From contig WACJ01000363.1 in assembly GCA_008973525.1 (NCBI GenBank), positions 62,001 through 126,000 of the forward strand: a DNA stretch of 64,000 nt, read 5' to 3'. The notes beneath the pieces were generated by a model that saw nothing but the letters and a program-made list of their open reading frames with translations, ran no database searches and had not been told where the DNA came from. Both the position numbers and the translations under genes were made by a program. Positions 46,228 through 56,540 of the stretch are shown here, piece after piece; within the stretch, counting starts at the first letter, position 1; each line of letters starts with the position of its first letter. This DNA is from Stenopsyche tienmushanensis (taxonomy: Eukaryota > Arthropoda > Insecta > Trichoptera > Stenopsychidae).

Positions 46228-47953
46228 TTGTGTAAGAAACAGAGGGACAAAAGTCGTCCATTTTATCTTGTATCCAGTTTTTTGCGTCCTATTTTAAGAC
46301 GGTCATTGATTAGTTTTGAATTATAAAAGGACAGCTTTTATTTTTCCCTGCTTAAAGTTTAAAATTGATGTGTAAATAAAAAGAGAAGATTTGTGTTACA
46401 AATTGGAATAAAATATGATAGAATTTGTCATTATGTTTGTACACAATTAAAATAAAAGGCGTTTTGGCTCTCGTCGCTGATCAGAATGGACTTCAAAGAA
46501 ATGCAAAAGAGAATGGATGATCAGAAAAAATGGTTGACGTTTTGAGTGACTACTTTGACGATTATTCAGCTTTCTTGTTAAAAGCGCCAAGAAAGAACAC
46601 GCCAAGATGACAATCTGTGCAATGAGATCAAAGACATACAAATAGCATTGTCATTGCATAGAAACAGATTTAAATTTTGGTACATTTGGCTGCAAATAAT
46701 TCCAAATAAGCCCATTAATATCATTTTTATTAGCCAATCAAGTTTTGGCAATGCTAATCAATTTAACGCTGATTATACGTTGTTTATTATCCAAATTTTA
46801 CAGAATGTGTCCCAAAATGTGCATTTGAAAAGTGCAATTGCAAGTATTCGTAGTATATTAATGGCGACAAGAGTAGAGGTTCATAAAATGGTCATAAAAC
46901 CAAGAACGCTTCAAAGGGCTGTAAAATTATTTAAAAAATAGCAATGACTGTTCCAAGGGCAGTTGGCACAATCTATTCCTAAGCACGAACCAATGCAAAT
47001 TGAAATAATGCACTTAAGTCAAACGACTTCGGTGTGTTTTATTGCGAGCAGTTGAGTCGTTTTGAGCAACCATTTATTAAAATATCATCAACATTCATCA
47101 AGCAAAGGTAAGTCATATTGCTGCACGACAAAACACGCCCCTGCATTGCAGGAATCACTCAGCAGAATATCAAGGACTCAAATCGCAATTTCGCTGCTAA
47201 TATTTATAAAATTGGATCCATTCGATCATTATTCTAATGGTTTCCTCATAAAACAAAAATATTGAAGGCAAATAGGCGTTTTTGCATTGATACAAGGATT
47301 CGGCGCGAATAGATCGCGTTTATACTGCACTTGTGACTATGGCGCCAGTTACAATTGGCATGCAAACATTCATATAAGTGTTTGCAAACATTTGGCAAAT
47401 GACGGCGAAGATGGTGACATGCAAGAGATGAGTTGTTTTTCAGTGCTTGTCTAGATAATTCAAGAATAACATCGTGGAATTTTATGAAACCAAAATGATT
47501 GCCAGACATCGATATGATAACACCAACAATATGTGTATATCAAATGTAGCTTTATTATTAATTGAATTTATAGTTGCTTGATTTTGGATTGTTGTATACA
47601 AATAATTGGTACGAGTACATTGGATTGGATCTGGAACTTATCGCATCAGCAATTTTAACACATCTCATGCCGAGCATATATTTTTTAAAATGATCCACTG
47701 TGCCGTCATATTAATTTTGGTTGTATATTATGTATTTGTTTATAGGGATGATATATTATAGCTATTATTTTTATATAATTATTGGCAGACACCGGTGGCT
47801 GCCATGGCGTGTGTTCATACATTGCGTAGGAATTACAAACAATAGCCATACACTGTGACTTATATTTTCGTAAAATAGAAAATCAATTATAAAGCTCGAA
47901 ACCTAAGAGACTAAAAACGTTATCTTGGAAGAGTGATCAAGTTGTACAAGGAA
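46228..47953. other. Gene-free AT-rich DNA
   Basis: No recognised gene. Frames at 46648-46941 (97 codons, +) and 47246-47509 (87 codons, minus) have no motif I can name. The motif ATTGGCAG-CACC--GGCTGCC-like begins at 47781 and recurs beyond D6. Confidence 0.4.
47781..47810 (+). repeat. 30-bp motif, copy 1
   Basis: ATTGGCAGACACC then GGTGGCTGCCATGGCGT. It recurs at 48173-48202 and, more diverged, at 48215-48245, on the other side of family D copy D6. Confidence 0.7.
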
Positions 47954-48120
47954 GATTCAAATATAACCCGGAATTGTGTATGTGTGTATGGAAAGTGACG
48001 GGATCAAGAAGTTTCCTATCCGATGAAATAAATTAATTTCTAATGAAGGGTAGTAGAAATATAAGAAAAACGATTTACACTAATAAATTTGTACAGCAGT
48101 ATTCCGGGTTATATTTGAAT
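47954..48120. mobile_element. Mariner family D short TIR-only derivative, copy D6
   Basis: The left terminus GATTCAAATATAACCCGGAA is matched by the right terminus ATTCCGGGTTATATTTGAAT ending at 48120. The whole element is about 167 bases and consists of TIR material only (GACGGGATCAAGAAGTTTCC, TTTCTAATGAAGGGTAG, AATAAATTTGTACAGCAG). This is the smallest two-ended copy and a typical MITE. Confidence 0.8.
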
Positions 48121-48172
48121 GTAAAATTCTTGTTTATACATCGCGCTAGGGGACCTTTTCTTCGAGTTAATC

Positions 48173-48245
48173 ATTGGCAGTCACCAACGGCTGCCATGGC
48201 GTATTGACGACAATCGATGGCAGTCATCGGTGAGTGCCAAGGCGC
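48173..48245 (+). repeat. 30-bp motif, copies 2 and 3
   Basis: ATTGGCAGTCACC then AACGGCTGCCATGGCGT at 48173-48202, and GATGGCAGTCATC then GGTGAGTGCCAAGGCG at about 48216-48244. They are in tandem, related to 47781-47810. Confidence 0.65.
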
Positions 48246-48774
48246 AATACGCATTAAGAGGTTTGACATGTTATTATTTTTGATCGATCTGCAACAATAA
48301 TTAATATACCCTTTACGGCTTAACAATGTATTAATTGAAAGCCCTTTCGTTGCCTTCATCGCTGCGACAGTCTTCGACTCGTTCAGTCACGGAGACTGCA
48401 CCGGGGAGGTCATTAGATTCTTGATGATGTTCCCGGCGCCGATGTACGGTAGTTGCACTCCCGTCCGGGACTGGGGGGGGGGGAGTGTGATTTTTTTCTA
48501 TCCTCTATGGCAGGGGTTTTTAACCTTATCGTGCTAAAGAAAAATAGTATATATTTATTTATGCATTTTATGGTCAGATAAATTCTAATCCGTTCGATTT
48601 TAAAATTATGTCATTTTGTATATCTAAAATTTTTTATTCAATTTTTGAAGAAGAATTTTCGCTTTAGAATTAGTAATTTTAGCATCACCAATGTCGGATT
48701 ATAGATATGCTATATTAAGATAAGATAAAAATAATGGTAAACTATTATATTTTTCAATACGATATATTTATATA
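48246..48774. other. Gene-free DNA
   Basis: No recognised gene. 48360-48480 is GC-richer and ends in a run of about ten G (about 48473-48483), a possible slippage or assembly weak point. Confidence 0.4.
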
Positions 48775-48789
48775 GGTACTGGCAATGGG

Positions 48790-48956
48790 ACCTGTAGGTA
48801 GTCCCGAGATTAAGCTGTTGGATTCGAAATTCAATCATCTTGGATTCGAATCCTACAGGAGAAGTAGCTGGCGACCACATTTTTAAAGACACATGTACGC
48901 CATAAAAAAAACATTTTAAAATGATTGGTTATGGTCCCATAAAAGGGATTGTTTAA
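48790..48956 (+). repeat. tRNA-Ser-derived SINE-like element
   Basis: 48790-48862 resembles a serine tRNA gene: GTCCCGAGATTAAGC matches the D-arm region, a 5-bp stem TTGGA/TTCAA (48818-48834) encloses the 7-base loop TTCGAAA with anticodon CGA, and the B-box region is GGATTCGAATCC (48842-48853). Complementary outer arms CCTGTAGG (48791) and CCTACAGG (48852) are present. The variable arm is short and the T loop carries an extra base, so it is not a functional tRNA. A tail with GCGACCACATTTTTAAAG and ATGGTCCCATAAAAGGGATT follows and is shared with 30.2 kb and 7.4 kb, as expected of a SINE family. Confidence 0.65.
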
Positions 48957-51302
48957 AGATACATAAAAAAAGTATATAATATATCATAAAGTGATACCCA
49001 GATAAAACAATATATTTTTGAAGAGATTTCAGGTAGATAAATATTATACTATTCCCCAAGCAAAAGTTGCGTAGATCATTACACCAATGAAAATATAGGT
49101 AATGGTCATTAAAAAAAGACCATTTTTATAGGATTTTGTTGCTCGTTATAACCGAGATTGGCTATAAAATTGCACGTTTAAATGTAATAAACAGTTGAGT
49201 TTTATAATTTTCTTTCCTCAAAAGCATTATTGCTCTTATTTGGACGTTTAAATCATTTTGTAGATGTAAAAAATAGATTGATACAATAAGTAGAGTAGCA
49301 AAATCTCGCACCCCAGGAGCAGTTAGTTTCAAAACCAACGGAAAAATCATCTGTGTTAGATATTTCTTATTAAAATGCTAGATAATTGGTAAATTTCATT
49401 ACATTCATACAAACATTAATGATTTTAAAATAAATTAAAATAATTTTAAATTTAAAAAAGTTGGTTTTTATGGAAAAATAACATTTGTGATCATTTCATT
49501 CTAGTGTTATGTGCGTAGGAAATTTAGCGTAGATCCTCTACTAAACGTCTCTCGATTCATTAATTACCGCCGTCTTCGTTTCATCCTTTGGGCGTTATTT
49601 TTTCGCACTCGTCCGTTGCGATTAAATATTTAAGACATTAAATGAAAATCGCCTCACCAATTAAACCACCCGCGGGCTTACTCCAGTACCCCTTTTGACA
49701 CGCGGCCTCCCCGCGCGGAATATCCTATTCTTCCGCAAGAATGCGCACAAAAAGGATTTTTCTCAACTTTTTTAATTTAAAATATAAGATAACGGCCTGC
49801 ATTGTATTTTTTCTTTCCATTTATTAAATCATCCTCGAATATTCGCAGCCATTACTGACGAAAGAGCGGACGTGTTTCCGTCACAAGACATTGGGCATCC
49901 AATTTAATATATTTCTATGAAGGCTCCTCAACAATGGATGGCTAAGAGTTGAGCACTCTCATTGCATCCCCTTTCGATCAGAAATCGTCAACTTTAATTT
50001 TGGCGGGTGGAATTTGCACGGCTATTGTATAAAGCGTCGGAATAAAATGTGGTCGGATTGTTATCCTCGTTTATCCAATCTTCACATCAGACCTCGCAAC
50101 CGTATCAATGTCGGAATTAAACACGTGATTGTAGATTGTTCTTTGAGCATCCTTTGTGTAATTGTAATTCCTGACAATAGAGAACAATACAATGTGTTGA
50201 TTATGCTTCGTGCTTCTCTTGTTTCCTCCCTTAAATCCTAGTTAATTTTTCACCCCGGTATTTGAGCAACCGAAATACGTCGAGAATGGGGAGCTCGCGT
50301 TAATTACATATGATGTGATTAAACTTTAGCCTAACTCGTGCTAAAGCAAAAGAAAAAGAGCTCATTTCAAATTTAATTTTGCAAAGCCATTTTGTGTGGA
50401 AAATCGCGTTTAAATAATATTTTTTGCAATGTAATGATCGCACAACGAGAAGCAATAGAGTTGACAAACCCTGTTGAGGACATAACGGGATGGAAGTATT
50501 CTTCCTTGCAGGTCCTGCATCAGCAAAGGGATTGTATCAGCACAATGAAGAGGGGATTTTATAGATTTAATTTCCGCATTTCGTAAAATAAAAATGTATT
50601 AAACAAAACAGCGGGCGGGATGTGAACATTAATGTCACGATAACGAAATGTGTACGTCTGTCTATTATTGCTTTGGGATTCAAATCTCCAAGCTTATTTG
50701 TCCTTTCAATAATATCATACGGTATTTTAAAAACATCTCAAATAATTCAATTTCGACGGCATTTCGACGCATTTGAGATTATCAAGCACTCTTGAATGTG
50801 TTCATCTTGCTCCGCATCATATCATTCATTCTTGTAAACAATGTCAAAATTTAAAACATAATATCCACAGTGAGTATATTTTACAAAAACAATCAACTGT
50901 CAGACCGAATATCTGTTAAAAGTCAAATCAATTCTGAATAGCAGCGAAACAGTACGTCTGCGAAAACAGAATATTCATTGTATGAAAACAAGCAGAGGAA
51001 TTTATTACAGATTCAAAATAAATACCTAACGCGAACTATTATTCATGTCTGCTGATGCAGAGACGAACGACCTGTATGTTTTGGTTAATACCATTCAAAT
51101 TGTTTATAATAATCTTAAAATAATACATGAATTGGGCAATGAAATTAATTTCGAACCATTAAAATATTAGCTCTTAGGCCGATGGAATTATAGTGGGCTT
51201 ACAGAAATAAATTCAGAGGATTCGAAAACATATGATATTAATAAAGACTTTTCATCATGTGAGGAATATTTCGCATTCTTGTTTTCAATAAATACAATTT
51301 AC
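48957..51302. other. Gene-free DNA with a GC-rich island
   Basis: No recognisable gene. 49540-49740 is GC-richer (for example ACACGCGGCCTCCCCGCGCG near 49699). 49870-50290 is moderately so, with open frame 50014-50241 of unknown nature. Candidates for conserved noncoding sequence or undetected exons. Confidence 0.4.
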
Positions 51303-51510
51303 GAGAAAACGAATAATTACGCGTTGCGCAACAGAGGATGTCATTTCTCGCATTCTTTCATCAACAATGGGAACAAAAAGCATCCTATCCGATTAAATAT
51401 ATATATATATTTCTAATGAAGGGAACTATGTAGAAAAATAAGACACTCCATTTGTATTTTTACTTTTCACTAATAAATGTATAGAGCAAAATTCCGGTTT
51501 ATATTTGAAC
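51303..51510 (-). mobile_element. Mariner family D single TIR arm, copy D7
   Basis: A complete inverted arm: CGAATAATTACGCGTTGCGC, then CATTCTTTCATCAACAATGG, AAAGCATCCTATCCGATTAA, TTCTAATGAAGGGAACTATG, TCACTAATAAATGTATAGAG and the terminus ATTCCGGTTTATATTTGAAC. No partner arm is adjacent. Confidence 0.75.
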
Positions 51511-51669
51511 CCCCTAGTACACATATTTTTTTTATTGTTTTCATCAGCTTAGGGATATAAATAAGCACTTAATTTGATTAAAGCATTTTTTTGCTTAGGA
51601 TTATTATTTAATGAAAATAAACCTTGTGAAAGAAAGTTTGATTGATTTTTGTGTTATATAATAGCACAA

Positions 51670-51777
51670 CACTCAATAAGTACGTAAGATATTTTTTTTG
51701 TAGAAATTTTGTTAAACGACCCCAAATGACGATGAAAAATATTTAAAGTGGACAAAATCCTACGAACTTATTGAGTG
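51670..51777. mobile_element. Mariner family B MITE, 108 bp
   Basis: The left end CACTCAATAAGTACGTAAGA and right end ATCCTACGAACTTATTGAGTG are inverted repeats matching the termini of the family B mariner at 45760-46227. The inner ~65 bases show no coding remnant. Confidence 0.8.
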
Positions 51778-51939
51778 ATACGTTTTATTCGTCTTCAGAT
51801 AATATTGTTATCAATCCAAATTCTTGCTTACAATCTTCAATAATTATTATGTATTATGTTTAGCTTATCTCTTTTATATATAGTTGCTAAGTATACATAT
51901 GTTTAAAATAAATTTAAAAAACATTTAAAACATTCAAAA

Positions 51940-52830
51940 ATAAACCACTTGAAACTGAATAAAAAAAACCGCATAACTTTGAAACAACAATATAAAATAT
52001 ATACAAAATCGCACAAAAAAAAGAGGAAAACAACAAGGCATATAAAAATTAACATTTTTGGTAACATTTAAAGGATGTCTTACATCATCGGTAAAATTTT
52101 AAAGATGTCTGACATCTTGCATCGAATATGTCAGACATCCACTAGAGAAATACTAATTATTTTAATTACAAACTTTTCGTTGCGATTTTCAATATGACTC
52201 AAAATTGCTCTCTTTTTCGGAAGAAATAGTATACCAAATAAGAAATAAAATATAGAAATAGTTAAGTTTTAATATTTTTTTAAATATTGTAGTTTAAAAA
52301 TACATTTTAACATAAATCTGGTAGGAATAATAGAGGGTTATATAGAAAAGATTTGTACTCAGTTTGTAGCAAATTAATTGATTCAAATTTGAGATATGAT
52401 GTCAACCGTGTTGAAAAAAGCAGTTTCAAGTAAAACGCGTTAAAAGATTTCATTATGGTAACCAAGTTTCTGAGTCACTAAAATAGCCATAACTCCGTAA
52501 GTAGTAGGAATTTCAGTAACTCCTTTAGAGAATGCATTTTTAAAAGTCGAAACATTGGAAAAATGCAACAAAAAAACTAAATCAATTTTTTCAAAAAATT
52601 CTAAGCTGGAATAAAGGGCGTGGTCGTATATTCAAGGAAAGCAGATGCAATATGATTTACACAGTCCCAAATTATATTTTTTCAAATTTCGGTTAGTGTT
52701 GATGATTTATTTCCTATTTTATCCAAAATATCTCGATTAAAAAAATGCTTTAAAAAAACCGCATAACTTAGTAATCGCACAAAAAGAGGTTTGAGTATAT
52801 TTGGAACTGAACCTTTATACGTTAAAAAAA
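51940..52830. mobile_element. Unclassified element with CCGCATAACTT motifs, copy 2
   Basis: The left part has AACCACTTGAAACTG and AAAACCGCATAACTTTGAAA, then AAAATCGCACAAAAA; the right part has AAAACCGCATAACTTAGTAA and TCGCACAAAAAGAGG. The middle contains ACATAAATCTGGTAGGAA (52312) and ATGTCAACCGTGTTGAAAAA (52400), matched near 33230 and 33321. There are also TATGTCAGACATCC-like repeats (52075-52140). No useful frame. It lies between family D pieces D7 and D8, as the 33.6-kb copy lies within D4. Confidence 0.45.
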
Positions 52831-52846
52831 ATCCTAAAACATGGTA

Positions 52847-53268
52847 ATTCAAATATAACCAGGAATTTTGCTGTACAAATTTATTAGTGATAAATACAAA
52901 TGGAGAATTTTATTTTTCTACATAGTTCCCTGTATTAAAAAATCATTTATTTCATCAGATAGGAAGCATCTTGATCTCGGCACTGAAGAAAAAAGCCGAG
53001 AATTTGCATCCTCTGTTGCGCAACGCGTACCATATTCACCGCCTTTCTGTCATGTATTGTAGAAAATGAATTAAATACCAGTGGAGTTCAAAAATACCGT
53101 AGCCATCACTTTTCAAGCGCACTGTTTTTCGACTTTTAGACCTTCACGAAACTTTACGATCCAATCAAGCACTTGGGTCTTATTTTTCGCCTTCTTCTAT
53201 GATGGGATCAAGAAGTTTTAAATTCTATGGATTTTTATAATGGCGGGAACTATGTAGAAAAATGGTCA
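52847..53268. mobile_element. Mariner family D, long TIR with coding scrap, copy D8
   Basis: The left TIR starts ATTCAAATATAACCAGGAAT and extends about 190 bases to CTGTTGCGCAACGCGTACCA. On the minus strand (about 53085-53172) translation reads TQVLDWIVKFREGLKVEKQ, CA, a stop, then KVMATVFLNS, the same helix-turn-helix/catalytic joint as D4. Immediately right of this, 53185-53268 is the inner part of the inverted right arm (CTTCTTCTATGATGGGATCA, AGAAGTTTTAAATTCTATGG). The outer right terminus is missing. Confidence 0.75.
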
Positions 53269-54473
53269 TTTTAACATGTAAATTAAAAAATTGAAATCTA
53301 TGGACTACTATGTTTATAGCATAGTTATTGAAATATTTCCAGCAAGTTGCATTTATATTTAACAAATTGCATTTCCAGTTACATTAAATCCTCGTTAGTT
53401 ATTTATTGCTTATATGAGATTAGCAATTCATCTATGTTTGTCTTAAAGCATGAAGTAATTTGAATTTATTATAATCGCTTTTTAGATTATGATTCCCGAA
53501 GATAGTATCGTTTGGAGATCACGTTAGGAGATTCAAAAGCATTGATAAATAGTTCTGCTTTTTAAATATTTTTTCATGAACCATTACGAACGCACCATTG
53601 CATCCAATCGCAGTGATTTTGCAAACACTAACGAATGGACTTCAATAAAAGTCACAATCCCCAAATGGGAATTATGGCGGTAAAATGCATTTATGAATTC
53701 ATTTTATTTTCCAGCTATATATATTTATAACCGATGCTGAAATCTGCTATGGCACATGATTTAAATTTAAGTAAGATGCGTGATTGTCGCGAATAAAATT
53801 ATACTGCACTGCATTTTTGAACGGATCTTTTCCGGGAAGCGATTCCAGATCTCTCAGGTTCAATGTAACGAAATGCGACCTGGGACGATGATTAATGCTG
53901 GGCATGAATGATGACGATGCGACCGCTTCCTTAGATGGTGAAGTAATCGATTCGAATCGAACTCTTTATTTTTTCCGCGTGTATATTTTGACCGACCTTC
54001 ACCAGGGGCAGGTTATGCACGTTTGTGCATCTGAGTGCAGTGCATACGAACGCGCGTCGTTGACCGACGCCCTTGAGCGCGCCGGAAACTGACGATTATT
54101 TGCATTTCTGCGAATCACCGACAACTGATCGCAACACCTTTTGCCTGCTCTTTGATGTTATTTTAATTCTTCCTCGGATTCCACATTAGCAGACGTTGGA
54201 CGTGTCAACAGTCAGGGCTCTGACATTCTGTGTGCCGGCGGTTGATGCACGTGGATACCGATGCCAATGACTTAACTGCACCGAATGCGGACCAATAATA
54301 TTTTGACCAGAATATTCCGTCGAGCTGCAACCAATTATGAAAGAATTCCAAAAAAATATACGACATATGCTCTTGAACTGCAATAGTTGAAAGCACTGAC
54401 GAAAATATTATTTTAGTGCCAAGAAACCAATGTACATTGAGCATCAAAAGCTACGAGACACGCATATATTAGG
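53269..54473. other. Gene-free DNA with a less AT-rich island
   Basis: No recognised gene. 53820-54450 is clearly less AT-rich and holds a 65-codon frame (53895-54092) rich in Asp/Ala at the start and with acidic/Cys residues near the end (MHVCASECSAYERASL), of unknown identity. Overlapping minus-strand frames at 54186-54447 are also unassigned. Confidence 0.35.
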
Positions 54474-54881
54474 TTGTCCCATAAGTTTCTTTCACTAATC
54501 ATAGACATGGTTGAAGAAAACCCACGATATACTGTTCGCGAAATAGCTGATAAGCTAAAAATTCCACGAACATCTGTCCATAATCATCTGACAAAATTGG
54601 GCTACATCAATCGTTCAGATGTGTGGCTTCCTCATGAACTGACTGACTCAAATAAACTTCAGCGTATTTCAACATGCGATTTTCTTCTCCGACGACATAA
54701 TAGCCAACCTTTTTTGAAGAGACTTGTCACTGGAGATGAAAGTTGGATACTCTATGAGAATATCCAACGTAAACGGTCTTGGACCAAGGGTACAGAATCT
54801 TTAACTGTAGCTAAACCTGACCTACATCCAAAAAGTTTTCCTTTGCATTTAGAGGGACTGGAAGGAGGTATTAAGGATTGA
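54474..54881 (+). pseudogene. Mariner family A transposase N-terminal part, copy A3
   Basis: The 5' ITR TTGTCCCATAAGTTTCTTTC (54474) runs straight into an open frame of 135 codons: IIDMVEENPRYTVREIADKL and KIPRTSVHNHLTKLGYINRS (second helix-turn-helix), VWLPHELTDSNKLQRIST (linker), FLKRLVTGDESWILYEN (first catalytic Asp), IQRKRSWTKGTESLTVAK. It then degrades at HLEGLEGGIKD and stops. The first helix-turn-helix is missing between the ITR and the frame, and everything after the first catalytic Asp region is gone, including the 3' ITR. It complements A1, which keeps the other half. Confidence 0.9.
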
Positions 54882-56039
54882 AAAAAATCGATTAAAATGT
54901 GTCATTGGCTAATGAATAAACAATAAAAGACATGAAATTCAGCTTATAAAAGTCGTGGTGCAAAAAAATTAAAATGGAATATAAGGACATTATGATTATG
55001 AGGACATCACTTGTTTGCTCTTTATACGCATTGATCTACAATTTGAGATAACAATAAATGAAGAAGTATAAAGGTGTCAAATCGCATGATCTTAGTGGTC
55101 TATCCACGTTGTCCTCAAATTCCTTGTGCAGAATGTCAATCGTGGCATGCGCTGTATACATATTAACGGGTTTATATGTAAAGGTATTTTAGGAGAATTT
55201 AAGATGATGATGATTTTCTCAAGATGCATTTGGTATTGGTTAAGTGGACAGTTTTAAGTGCTCACGAATGCCGGGATTAGTTAACGTAATCCCGAAAAAT
55301 TCGGGATTGAAATTTTTATCTAACAGAAATCGTACACCTCACCAGCACGATGAAGGCTACTAAATCGAGACATTCGCGCCAAAATCTGGACGCTTGGAAA
55401 CAGCGGCGTAACTACTAATTGGCGAACTTAACAAATTATTATATTAACCTTTCCCTACCGGTGATGTATTTACTACGCCTCGACTCTAATAATGCGAATA
55501 TCGATATGAAATATAATAGATACGGGCTTAAGAATTTTTTCATTCGTCCGTAATATAATAACGAATCACATCACAGTATTATAGTATATAAGTGTTCATC
55601 TGCAGCGATGGAAATAAATGATTTGTCGGGAAATCGGGAATTTCGCGAGTTTCAGTCCTTGTCTCAGCAGAAAGGAATTTTATCACATCAGAAAGGAACA
55701 TCACGTCCCTTTGCGACGGCTTAATAATGGCTATTATTATCAAAATACGTATAATATCGATCCATATCGATTTTCAAAGTCTTTCTCAAATTTGAGCAAT
55801 TTTAAATACGGATAAACATTTATTGTCTTGAAAGCATCCATTGAATTCGATTCTTGAATCCAGTTAAATCATGATGGATACTGTTATTGTGTATGCTTGA
55901 TTTTGATAGAATTTATCGGAAACTCATAAAAAGACGCCTATCTATACTTAAAAGAAAATAAATAATACTATATAATAACAATGCAAGTCCTGATTCCACA
56001 AAAAATGTTGGAATTGAGATGTATATTCTATGTTTGTAA
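54882..56039. other. Gene-free AT-rich DNA
   Basis: No recognised gene. It contains a double hairpin at 55272-55308. A 65-codon frame at 55618-55815 has no known motif. Confidence 0.4.
55272..55308. repeat. Two overlapping hairpins
   Basis: CGGGATTA (55272-55279) can pair with TAATCCCG (55287-55294), and AATCCCGAA (55288-55296) can pair with TTCGGGATT (55300-55308). The middle arm belongs to both, so the stems are mutually exclusive. Confidence 0.6.
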
Positions 56040-56194
56040 ATGAAAATGAATCAAAATATTGTCTGTTTAGTCTATTAATGTTATTTGTTAATTTGTGCAA
56101 CATTATAACTATCTATAATAATTTGCCATTTATTAATTCACAATAAATTTGATAGATATTGCCTTAATAACATGACCGCTATAACTTAACTAAA

Positions 56195-56410
56195 TACCGT
56201 ATATGATTCAATATACCTAGATAATCCTTATTTTGATTAGAATATTTATGGATCAATGATGGATCTAGTATTAATTTGAACATATAAATTTAATATGAAT
56301 TAAGATATACAATTTGATAATGATTAACATGACATCGTTCATTTAACATCAATTGCTTAACGTAACCAAAGCTTATATTTATGCAAATATTGGCATACAT
56401 TTATACTGAT
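56195..56410 (+). repeat. AT-rich interspersed repeat E, copy 2
   Basis: Same blocks and order as 38785-39030 (GATCAATGATGGATCT, TTAAGATATACAATTTGATA, ACATCAATTGCTTAACGTAA). It is flanked on both sides by a direct repeat: about 56090-56200 (ATAATTTGCCAT, AAATTTGATAGAT-TTGC, TTAATAACATGACCGCTATAA) and about 56430-56540 (TTAATTTGCCAT, TTTTATAGATGTTGC, TTAATAACATGGTCGCCATAA). Confidence 0.75.
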
Positions 56411-56540
56411 ATTACACATTATTATCATTGTTGTTAATTTGCCATATACTATTCAATAATTAAAAATAAATTTTATAGATGTTGCTTTAATAACATGGTC
56501 GCCATAATCTAACAAACTTTGAGCGTTCCTATTGAAATAT

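Noticed and set aside
48790..48862. Functional tRNA-Ser gene
   Set aside because: Extra base in the T-loop region, short variable arm, mismatched stems, and the tail is shared with other copies; a SINE head fits better.
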